From NCBI RefSeq assembly GCF_023920705.1, contig NZ_CP094657.1, positions 3,720,001 to 3,784,000 on the forward strand: a DNA stretch of 64,000 nucleotides, read 5' to 3'. A program made the translations under genes and the position numbers. This document shows, piece by piece, positions 56,753 to 64,000 of the stretch; the stretch's first letter is position 1; every line of letters starts with the position of its first letter. The DNA is from Acinetobacter sp. XS-4. GTDB taxonomy: Bacteria > Pseudomonadota > Gammaproteobacteria > Pseudomonadales > Moraxellaceae. A model generated the notes under the pieces. The model had not been told where the DNA came from. It saw only the letters and a program-made list of their open reading frames with translations, and made no database searches.

Positions 56753-56820
56753 CGTACAGGTCTGTCTAATATTTAATATATAACGGCTTTTACACCTTAC
56801 CGTACAGTTCTGTATAACAG
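56753..56820. repeat. pair of operator-like direct repeats
   Basis: CGTACAGGTCTGT (56753-56765) and CGTACAGTTCTGT (56801-56813) differ at one base and each contains the palindrome ACAG-NN-CTGT. The second runs into CTGT-ATA-ACAG (56810-56820). Between them is AATATTTAATATATAACGG, which could be a promoter. Confidence 0.5.
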
Positions 56821-56981
56821 ATAACTTAACAATTCACAGGAAAAATGGCTGCCTAAAAATCATATTATAGATAAATATATTGATTTTATTGATATAATTT
56901 TTGAAGAGAAACCACACTAAATATAGGCTTAAACCTGAACTTTTCTGAGAATTGTTTAGAAGTAAATAAAATCGAGAATAT

Positions 56982-57175
56982 AAAAAAGCCCTGTAGTCTC
57001 TCCCAAAACTACAAGGCTTAGCGGCTGTAAGTTTCCTCTTTATACACCTACATCATTGTAAGTTCGCAGTCTCTCGACTTAAGCTATTATTATTGTGCGA
57101 TTTTGCCCGACATTCCTTGCCAAGCTCGTTGTGTGTTTATAATCTCAAAAACGTTGGGTGTACTCTAGCAGCAAA
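56982..57175 (-). ncRNA. candidate small RNA or structured recD 3' region
   Basis: On the minus strand a strong terminator (AGCCTTGTAGT/ACTACAGGGCT with loop and T run, 57019-56982) lies about 210 nt past the recD stop. Within the interval, GCTG...TACACC (57172-57152) can pair with GGTGTA...CAGC (57048-57024). A promoter-like TTACAT-N17-TGCTAG lies upstream on the minus strand (about 57191-57163). It could be a separate sRNA or a long 3' UTR; I do not recognise it as 6S, tmRNA or RNase P RNA. Confidence 0.35.
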
Positions 57176-57229
57176 TATCTCGAATCTATGTAAGCTTTTT
57201 CTTACAAGGGTAAAAATATTAAGTTTGCC

Positions 57230-58993
57230 TTAACGAACTAACCGATTAACTTTCTGAACCAAACCACTTTTCCGTGTCGTACGCACTGTAAATGACTGTA
57301 GTAAAGCTTCTGGATGAACCAAAAGACTCACTACTTTTTTAGCGCGTGTAATCGCAGTGTAAATAAGCTCTTGGCTTAATAAATTCTTTGCAGCCTGATC
57401 TAAAACAACGGCAGTATGTGTAAATTCAGAACCTTGTGACTTATGAATCGTTAAAGCGAATGCACTTTGGATACTTTTAGGTAATCGATTTGCAGCTACC
57501 CATTTATTCAAACTTGGAAAATATACTTCAAACTGCTGAGGCTGAGTTCTATGTTCAAAACACAAACCAATGTCACCATTTGAAATACCGAGCTGATAAT
57601 CGTTATAAGTCATCATTACTGGACGACCGACATACCATCCCCCTGCTGTCACTATTGAAAGCTGTTGTTGTATCCAACGCTGCGCATATTGATTTAACTG
57701 CTGCAACCCAAATGGGCCATGACGGACCGCCGTTAAAATACGATAGTCATCAAATGCTTTTACTACATTTTGGACCTGTTCAATTGAGCGTTCTTCTTTT
57801 AAATAATTTTTTAGGCTTTTTATATATCCTTGGAAACCGAGCATGAGCTTCTGATAATAAATTTCGACTTCTGCGTGATTCCCTTCTGGCAAATACTCAA
57901 GCTGAACCACATCTGGCATGTCATTTTGTAAAACTACAGGCTTTAATTCAGAAACCTCAACAATATCAATTTCAAACTGCTGCAAAACCGCTACATGATC
58001 TTGTTGATAGGTTTGTGCTTGAATAAATTTAGCAACCTGCCCAATCAACGCCCCTTCAGCAAAACGGCGACTGGTTTGTAATTGTACTCTGTTGTCAGCC
58101 AACACCTGTATTTGTTGCAAGTCAGCAAGAACTGCTCCGACATCGACGGAAGCGAGCTGATTTGCATCTCCTAATAAAATAATTCGACAAGACTCTGGCA
58201 CCGCTTCAAATAGAAGAGTGGCTAGATTTAAATCCAGCATAGAAGCCTCATCCACAACAATCACGTCATAAGGAAGTTGTTGTTTTTGATTAAACCGCGG
58301 TGTTTGGCTATGTCCCATTCCCAACAAACGATGAATCGTTTGCGTACCCTGATTTCTGAGCTCTTCACTCATTAATCCAGACTCAAGCAGTTTATGGTCG
58401 TTAAATGAGTTTTGTAATGCTTCTTGCATGCGCTGTGCCGCTTTACCCGTTGGAGCAGCCATCGCCACACGAATATGCGGAATTGCTTGGCTCAGCACAG
58501 CAATAATACGTGCAAGCGTATAAGTCTTCCCTGTCCCCGGCCCACCCGTAATAATACTCAGGCTCTGCCGAGCAACCATTTGTAAAGCTGCCTGTTGATG
58601 CGGGTCTGTGAGTAGGTCTAAGTAGTCATCACAAGATACAGGTTGAATTAATTGTTGCTTTAATCGACAAATTTGTTCTGCAAGTCGTTGCTCTAGGTGC
58701 CAATATCGGTATAATGCCAACCCCTGCTCATCGTAGACGCATGGGGCAACATTTGAGGTTGCTTGATCGGCAGATATAGCAAGCTGACCAAGTGCTGCAA
58801 TTTGCTCAGAACTGATATCAATACAGCTATCGCCTTGTAAGCTCGCTTCAATAAGCTGCTGCAAGTAAGAAGTGGCTTCTGGCCCTTGCGATTGCTCAGT
58901 AAATGGAGCCTGATTTAAGAAGTTACTCCACGTTGTTAACCAGCTTAAATCGGCTTGTTCAGAGCTATTTATATTGTCCACACACTTATCCAC
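57230..58993 (-). CDS. recD: exodeoxyribonuclease V subunit alpha (RecD)
   Basis: 587 residues. Helicase SF1 motifs: Walker A GGPGTGKTYTL (near residue 150), VDEASMLDL (near 248), LGDANQLASVD and the C-terminal HKSQGSEF and YTAITRAKK. It is the 5'-3' helicase of RecBCD. The start is GTG at 58993; an in-frame TAG lies directly upstream. The GTG is embedded in the 12-bp DnaA-box-like array. Follows recB with a 96-bp gap. Confidence 0.95.
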   Translation of the reverse strand: MDKCVDNINSSEQADLSWLTTWSNFLNQAPFTEQSQGPEATSYLQQLIEASLQGDSCIDISSEQIAALGQLAISADQATSNVAPCVYDEQGLALYRYWHLEQRLAEQICRLKQQLIQPVSCDDYLDLLTDPHQQAALQMVARQSLSIITGGPGTGKTYTLARIIAVLSQAIPHIRVAMAAPTGKAAQRMQEALQNSFNDHKLLESGLMSEELRNQGTQTIHRLLGMGHSQTPRFNQKQQLPYDVIVVDEASMLDLNLATLLFEAVPESCRIILLGDANQLASVDVGAVLADLQQIQVLADNRVQLQTSRRFAEGALIGQVAKFIQAQTYQQDHVAVLQQFEIDIVEVSELKPVVLQNDMPDVVQLEYLPEGNHAEVEIYYQKLMLGFQGYIKSLKNYLKEERSIEQVQNVVKAFDDYRILTAVRHGPFGLQQLNQYAQRWIQQQLSIVTAGGWYVGRPVMMTYNDYQLGISNGDIGLCFEHRTQPQQFEVYFPSLNKWVAANRLPKSIQSAFALTIHKSQGSEFTHTAVVLDQAAKNLLSQELIYTAITRAKKVVSLLVHPEALLQSFTVRTTRKSGLVQKVNRLVR

Positions 58994-59042
58994 CTAGTTT
59001 TCCACACGCTTGTCCACATGGTTGTAGACAGGTTTATCCACA
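58974..59042 (+). repeat. array of six DnaA-box-like 9-mers at exact 12-bp period
   Basis: On the plus strand: TTGTCCACA (58974), TTATCCACC (58986), TTTTCCACA (58998), TTGTCCACA (59010), TTGTAGACA (59022) and TTATCCACA (59034). The last is a perfect DnaA box (TTATNCACA); four others have one mismatch and the fifth has two. It spans the recB-recD gap and the recD GTG start. Confidence 0.75.
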
Positions 59043-59089
59043 TGCCAAATATTTGTTAATATTGAAATTACATACTTTATCAGCATTTT

Positions 59090-62000
59090 TCATGCAATTT
59101 TATCCTCAGCAAAATACCCTAAAATGGCATCAAGACGTAGAATAAACTCAATGCTAGGTTGCCAGTAATAATACCCCTGCCCAGCTTCACCATTCATGCC
59201 ACGTAAATAAAGATAAGTTGCCCCACCTAAGTGTTGCTCAATCTGATAATCCTGCATTTTGACTTGCAAATACCGATGTAATGCAACGAGATATAAACCT
59301 GCCTGTAGCCAATAACTTGCTAAAGACATACTTTGAGCAATGCTATCGCTACAATAATCTGCAAGATCATCACCTAAATAATTACTTTTATAATCGGCAA
59401 TGTGGTAACGCTGCCCATCAAAATAAACCAAATCGATAGAGCCATTGAGATAACGTGCTGAACGTGCTTCAAGTAATTCAGGCATATTCAAACCATACTC
59501 AGCAAAGAGTTGCTGAATACGTGTCATTGCTAAAACCCGATCTGACAATGCCAAATAAAAAGGAAACTCTGACAAATACTGCTCTTGTTGAAGCTGATTT
59601 AGTCGGAAACCTTGATAAAGCGGTGTTCGCAAAATATCTTTCAACCACTCAGCAACTGACTGGTATAGCAGATTTTCGGCATCTTCTTCCTCTGGGAAGC
59701 TCTCTATATATTTATTAAGTAAATCTTGCCAAAGACTACTATAGTCATTTTTAAAACGACGACGTATTTCACTTACCCAGTCATCTAAACATTGAAAATC
59801 GATATGCTCAAATATTTCATGCAAGAAATTACCGGCAAGCGTTCCTCGAGGAAAATTACTCTTGATCCAGTCAATCGGCTGAGCACTGATTGCTTCAGCA
59901 GTGTTAATTAAGTCCAATTCATCTTCTGCTAATACAACATCATTGCTCTGACTGGCCAATAAATCTGTGCCAGCCTTATGTTTTAAATGCTGTGCCAAAT
60001 AACTGAAACTGGTTTTACCACGTGAATAAAAACGTTGTTCAGGAAATCGTTGTGCTTGTATTTCAATAATACTTGTTTGTTTGGCTAAATGAATTGCCTG
60101 TGGGATTTGCTCCAAAACCATTTCATCTGTACAGCAACGGTGCTGAAAAGGCTCAGTCCTATTTTTCCAAAACGCGAGGCCTGATACTGATTTACCATCA
60201 CTATCTTGTAAAAGTGCATAGACGCGGTGGCTTGCTCGCGTTAAAGAGACATACCAAAGACGATTCTGTTCAGCAAGCGCTCGTTCTTCGTGCTGTTTAA
60301 GTTCAACTTCATTCAAATAAGTCTTATCAGCAATTGCAACTACACGTTGAGTTAAGGTCTGACTTGAGTCTGGTTGGACTACATCTTGGGTCGAAAAATT
60401 GAGAGTTTTGTTGTTTTCTCGAAAGGGCTTATCTGCACTTAATAAGAAAACAATCTTAAATTCCAGTCCTTTTGATTGGTGAATTGTCATGAGCTGAACA
60501 CCAGCTTCACTCGACAATTTACGCTCTAACTCCCAATCACGATCGAGAGGAGAACCTAACTGTTTGAGATACCAATGATAGAGGTTTTGTGCACCTGAGT
60601 ATTTCTCGCTGTGCTGACTCAAAATTTCAGTCAAATGACGCAAGTTCACCACAACCCGTTCATTATCTTTACTTTGGGCAGCGACCAAATTTTGCCATAT
60701 ATCAAACTGGATTAAGCATTGTTGCCATGCAACTAAAAAGCCTTGAGCGGACCACAACTCTCTAATGGTATCAAAACCAGTCATAAACTGGCTTAATCCT
60801 TCGGCTGTCTGCTCAAGCTGCAAGAGTTGTTTTAAATCCATAGCAAATAGACGGCTAATTAAAGCTCGCTTCACTTTTGCCTCATCGTAAGGATGAAGTA
60901 TGGCAGTCAGCAAAGCACCAACGTCTTGCGCAACTGTGCAATCGAAAACACTTCTTTTTGAGGGCCTCTTAACCCGAATTCCTAAACGCTCTAGCTCATA
61001 TTGAACTTTATCAAGTCCATCATGGTTACGGGACAATACCGCAATATCATCTTCGTTTAGAGTTTGAGTCTGAGCATCTTTTTGAAAATATAGCTCTCCA
61101 GCATGTGACTGGTTGAGTAGATCTCGAATCTTCCAAGCAACTTGCTGAGCCTCTGTTTCTTTATCTTTGAGCATGAGCCAGCGTAAAGGATGAGGATTAT
61201 GATTGTTGTGCTCAATCAGTACAGGATGAGGTCGAGTTCCCGCTCGAATTGGGTCATATTGAACCTCTTCACCAAAATCCATTTGTCGTTGAAATAAGGC
61301 ATCAACCACTTCAACCAGATCAGCAACGGAACGATGGTTATGAATTAACTTATATTCACGACCATGTTTGGTTTGAATATCTTTATAGGCATTTAAAAAG
61401 GTGAGCATATCCCCACCACGAAAACCATAAATCGCCTGTTTACGGTCCCCTACCATAATCATGCAACCTTTTTGGTAGCGCTCTGGATGGCGCCAAATGC
61501 TCGCCAGCATGTCGTCTTGATCTTGGTTAGTGTCCTGAAATTCATCAACCAAAATTAAGGGATAACGCGCCTGCACAAACACTGCGAAACGCTGTCCCTG
61601 TTCACCTTTTAAAGCTTCAGAAAGTGTGCGAATTTGCTGAGAAAAAGTAGTTTCACCTTTATTTTGTAAAACCTGCGGCAAACGTTTTTTAACTTCTACA
61701 CACAAATAAGCTTTTAAAAAAATATGAAGCTGGTCGAACTGCTCAGCGTAGTTTTTCAGCACACCAAATAATTGTTGTATCTGCTGAACTGTAGGATGCT
61801 GATAGAATCCATCTGAAATTTCAGCAGGACATTTCTTAAAAACTTTTTGATCAGCAAGTTGACCTAAAAACTTAAAAACAAGTTCACGCTGTGCTGTCAA
61901 AGACCCATCAAAAACTAAAATACTGTCGCTTTGCGTTAGAACTTGCAAAAGCTGCGGTAAACACTCGCTAAATAATTTGTTAAACGCCCCATTACGAAAG

Positions 62001-62788
62001 ATTGTGCCGCTCACATGCTTATAGTGTTCGCCATCAAGCTGGTAATAGTTCTCTAAAAGGCTTAAGTCAATTTCTGTTGCCAACTGTTTGAGCTGAGCAA
62101 GTTGTTCAAACTGAATCGTTGGCTTTTCAGGAAGCTTAAAATGAGCCGAACTAAAATTAAGTGAGTCTTCGACCAGTTTGACAAAACTATCGACACTTTT
62201 AAGTTCACCTGCCAGATATAAGGCATCAATCACAGTCTGAGGTTGAGCCTGTATCCATTCACGCAAAACATCATGAATCAGTTGTCGGCTATAAGTTTTG
62301 GCATCATCGGTAATTTGAGCACGTTCAATTTTGCCACTCTCAAAAGCAAACTCACGTAACAGTTTTTGGCTAAAGCTATCGAGTGTCCCGACAAATAACT
62401 CGTCTAACTGATCGATGACCAGTTTTAAACGTTCACACGCATAGGCAATACGCGTCGCAAAGCTTTTTAAAATATGTTGGAGTAATAAGTCAGGTTCTTG
62501 CTCGGCCTGCGTAAGCAATTCGTGTTCTGTAAAACTGCGCTTGGTCTCTAAGTAACGATACGTTTCGACCAAACGGGCACGAATACGGCTTTTTAACTCA
62601 GCAGCGGCAGCACGGGTAAACGTGGTCGCAATCACTTGTCTAGGCAAATACTTTTCAAGAAAGATACGGACCATCAAACTTGATAAGGTATAGGTTTTTC
62701 CTGTACCTGCCGAAGCCTCAATTAAGTGTAAGCCACTAAATTCAATATCAATAATAGGTTGATAAGACACCTGTACTCTTGAGTTCAT
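59090..62788 (-). CDS. recB: exodeoxyribonuclease V subunit beta (RecB)
   Basis: 1232 residues. N-terminal UvrD-type helicase (Walker A EASAGTGKTYTL at about 25, VDEFQDTNQDQDDM near 415, GDRKQAIYGFRGGD near 448). C-terminal RecB nuclease domain (IADYKSNYLGDD, catalytic Asp and Lys near 1120). It forms the 3'-5' helicase and the nuclease of RecBCD for double-strand-break repair. It starts three bases after the recC stop. Confidence 0.97.
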   Translation of the reverse strand: MNSRVQVSYQPIIDIEFSGLHLIEASAGTGKTYTLSSLMVRIFLEKYLPRQVIATTFTRAAAAELKSRIRARLVETYRYLETKRSFTEHELLTQAEQEPDLLLQHILKSFATRIAYACERLKLVIDQLDELFVGTLDSFSQKLLREFAFESGKIERAQITDDAKTYSRQLIHDVLREWIQAQPQTVIDALYLAGELKSVDSFVKLVEDSLNFSSAHFKLPEKPTIQFEQLAQLKQLATEIDLSLLENYYQLDGEHYKHVSGTIFRNGAFNKLFSECLPQLLQVLTQSDSILVFDGSLTAQRELVFKFLGQLADQKVFKKCPAEISDGFYQHPTVQQIQQLFGVLKNYAEQFDQLHIFLKAYLCVEVKKRLPQVLQNKGETTFSQQIRTLSEALKGEQGQRFAVFVQARYPLILVDEFQDTNQDQDDMLASIWRHPERYQKGCMIMVGDRKQAIYGFRGGDMLTFLNAYKDIQTKHGREYKLIHNHRSVADLVEVVDALFQRQMDFGEEVQYDPIRAGTRPHPVLIEHNNHNPHPLRWLMLKDKETEAQQVAWKIRDLLNQSHAGELYFQKDAQTQTLNEDDIAVLSRNHDGLDKVQYELERLGIRVKRPSKRSVFDCTVAQDVGALLTAILHPYDEAKVKRALISRLFAMDLKQLLQLEQTAEGLSQFMTGFDTIRELWSAQGFLVAWQQCLIQFDIWQNLVAAQSKDNERVVVNLRHLTEILSQHSEKYSGAQNLYHWYLKQLGSPLDRDWELERKLSSEAGVQLMTIHQSKGLEFKIVFLLSADKPFRENNKTLNFSTQDVVQPDSSQTLTQRVVAIADKTYLNEVELKQHEERALAEQNRLWYVSLTRASHRVYALLQDSDGKSVSGLAFWKNRTEPFQHRCCTDEMVLEQIPQAIHLAKQTSIIEIQAQRFPEQRFYSRGKTSFSYLAQHLKHKAGTDLLASQSNDVVLAEDELDLINTAEAISAQPIDWIKSNFPRGTLAGNFLHEIFEHIDFQCLDDWVSEIRRRFKNDYSSLWQDLLNKYIESFPEEEDAENLLYQSVAEWLKDILRTPLYQGFRLNQLQQEQYLSEFPFYLALSDRVLAMTRIQQLFAEYGLNMPELLEARSARYLNGSIDLVYFDGQRYHIADYKSNYLGDDLADYCSDSIAQSMSLASYWLQAGLYLVALHRYLQVKMQDYQIEQHLGGATYLYLRGMNGEAGQGYYYWQPSIEFILRLDAILGYFAEDKIA

Positions 62789-62791
62789 GTC

Positions 62792-64000
62792 TTACTCCGA
62801 ATGTTGAAATTGAAAAACCGGATGATACAGATCATACGCAAACTCATCACAAGCATGTTGAAGCAAAGCTTGCGCATCTTGTTCTTGTAAAATAAAGCTC
62901 CAGTCTCGATGCAACTTGCAAGCTTCATTTTGAGTCATATCCATTGTGGTAAATGACCCTGTTTCATTCCAGTATTTTAACAGCTCAGTGTAGCTCTTCT
63001 CATCCAGTTTTGCTTTTTCTGCCTGATTTGTTGTTTCCCACTGATATGCTTTGGCTTTTTCTAATGGCTTTAATAATAAGGCTGCTGGTAGAACCAATGG
63101 TTGTTGCTGTGCATGACGCCAGATTTTAAACCATGGCTGTAAATATTGCCGAGCTTGCTCAGAACTAACACCACTACAAATCACTGTTTGATCGCTAAAA
63201 ACCACAATACGACGTTTTTCAGCTCCTGCACTTCCCTCATTCAAATAAGCTAACCAAAGTAAGTGTTCCAACCAGACTTTCGCGCGTCTTTTTGCTCGGG
63301 CACTTGAAGGCTCCATACTCACCCAATCCTGAGTTTCAGACTTTGGAACAGTAATATTCATGTGAAGCTGCTTAGCAATGCGCCAAACACGCTGAGTCGT
63401 TTGTGTCACTGATGGTGCATATTGATGAAGGCGTTCAAGCAAACATTCTTGCTCAAACACACCTTGTTGCCATGCGCTGTATTTGACTTTGCCTACAGGC
63501 AACTGATCAATTAATACTTCAGGTTGTGCGTGCTGTTCAAATTGTTGTAAAAAATGTCGAATCGCATAGCGCCCTAAACCATCTAACAATAAAGGTTCAT
63601 TTTGGTCGAGCACTCCGACACTTCCTAAGTTTTCTACTCCTAAAGTTTTCAAATATAACCGTGCAGGGAACGTCACATCTTGTATCCACTGCTGGCTCTC
63701 TAAAACCAGCATATCAGGGGCTTGCAGCGGATAGGTCGTATTCGCCCAAGGTTGACGGTTTCCTGAGACTTGCTGAATTTGTGAAGCAACCTTAAACCAG
63801 TGATCTTGGTAACGGATCACACTTTTTTCTACAGTAAAACCTTTCCGGTCGAAGGGCTGTAAATCATGTAGGTGATAGAGTTGTATTAACTGTGATGGAA
63901 TCTCAATCCCTTCCACATCTACGTTCTCAGGTACATCGTCTTCAGCTTTCACAATCAAGGCAAGGTGTTCACGGAACTCTTGAAGAATGCTGGAAGGTTC
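62792..64000 (-). CDS. recC: exodeoxyribonuclease V subunit gamma (RecC), C-terminal part
   Basis: Partial gene: the frame is open to the right edge, leaving about 402 C-terminal residues (EPSSILQEFREHLALIVKAEDDVPE...). The inactive nuclease-like C-domain carries FHPVFQ-like LYHPVFQFQHSE at the end and QPFDRKGF near the start of the segment. RecC recognises Chi and holds RecB and RecD together. First gene of the recC-recB-recD unit in the visible strand order. Confidence 0.93.
   Translation of the reverse strand, partial: EPSSILQEFREHLALIVKAEDDVPENVDVEGIEIPSQLIQLYHLHDLQPFDRKGFTVEKSVIRYQDHWFKVASQIQQVSGNRQPWANTTYPLQAPDMLVLESQQWIQDVTFPARLYLKTLGVENLGSVGVLDQNEPLLLDGLGRYAIRHFLQQFEQHAQPEVLIDQLPVGKVKYSAWQQGVFEQECLLERLHQYAPSVTQTTQRVWRIAKQLHMNITVPKSETQDWVSMEPSSARAKRRAKVWLEHLLWLAYLNEGSAGAEKRRIVVFSDQTVICSGVSSEQARQYLQPWFKIWRHAQQQPLVLPAALLLKPLEKAKAYQWETTNQAEKAKLDEKSYTELLKYWNETGSFTTMDMTQNEACKLHRDWSFILQEQDAQALLQHACDEFAYDLYHPVFQFQHSE

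Larger units (their letters stand above)
56568..57229. other. gene-free region between convergent genes
   Basis: About 660 bp with no credible ORF. It holds two operator-like direct repeats (56753-56765 and 56801-56813), a very short ORF after a good ribosome binding site (ATG GCT GCC TAA at 56845), and a minus-strand terminator with possible RNA (56982-57175). Confidence 0.5.

Noticed and set aside
56982-57175. 6S RNA, tmRNA or RNase P RNA at the recD 3' side
   Set aside because: The conserved sequence elements of those RNAs are not visible; only the neutral label of candidate RNA is kept.
59455-60300. Plus-strand ORFs inside recB
   Set aside because: Antisense shadows of a 1232-residue conserved gene.
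1-64000. CRISPR array, insertion sequence, prophage or integron
   Set aside because: No regularly spaced direct repeats with unique spacers, no transposase or integrase frame, and no att-like duplication at the tRNA-Lys genes were found.

Overview
The window reads as a chromosomal segment of an Acinetobacter, most likely from the calcoaceticus-baumannii group. The gene at 20258-21604 matches the MATE multidrug pump AbeM as I remember it. Other clade-typical signs are a split type II secretion locus (gspF-gspG alone), rluC/rne divergence over a long leader, a type B L31 gene behind a Zur-like box, low GC with AT-rich intergenic DNA, and the gene order recC-recB-recD. I see no insertion sequence, prophage, integrase or CRISPR array; nearly everything is housekeeping or conserved accessory chromosome.

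Layout. 1-8.6 kb: 3' end of ptsP, katG, an MBL-fold hydrolase, a LysR regulator in very AT-rich DNA, a DUF1345 membrane protein, a GST and a WYL regulator. 8.6-16.7 kb: HAD phosphatase with rluC, then divergently rne behind a structured leader of about 600 nt, an acyl-CoA synthetase, and two tandem tRNA-Lys(TTT). 16.7-26.7 kb: a LysR/SDR divergent pair, hemW, a DMT protein, abeM, two SfnB/DszC-like flavoenzymes, an ABC1/UbiB kinase, Zur-linked rpmE2, and a HopJ-family gene. 26.7-37.6 kb: a structured repeat, crcB under a fluoride riboswitch, GFA protein, flavoprotein plus TrmB-like methyltransferase, yacG, GloB-like hydrolase, hemH, an orphan DUF4062 protein, murI, DUF1285, ETF-QO, and a TusA-like protein. 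37.6-48.7 kb: corC-lnt, CsaA-like protein, two small membrane proteins, gspG/gspF, priA, a CPA2 antiporter and hslO. 48.8-56.5 kb: LysE exporter, cbpA-cbpM, a second copy of the structured repeat, corA, pnp, rpsO and a serine hydrolase. 56.5-64 kb: a gene-free stretch with operator-like repeats and a possible minus-strand RNA, then recD, recB and partial recC.

The most unusual signals are non-coding. (1) Six DnaA-box-like 9-mers lie at an exact 12-bp period across the recB-recD junction and the recD start codon. (2) A structured dispersed repeat occurs twice (near 26.8 kb and 51.0 kb), with three stems, compensatory base changes and a conserved AA bulge. (3) A crcB fluoride riboswitch is visible on the minus strand. 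(4) A near-consensus Zur box precedes the zinc-free L31 gene. (5) The rne leader is rich in hairpins. Among proteins, the TrmB-like enzyme lacking the family motif and the orphan DUF4062 protein deserve a second look. All functional names come from recognising motifs and families by eye; no database search was run.
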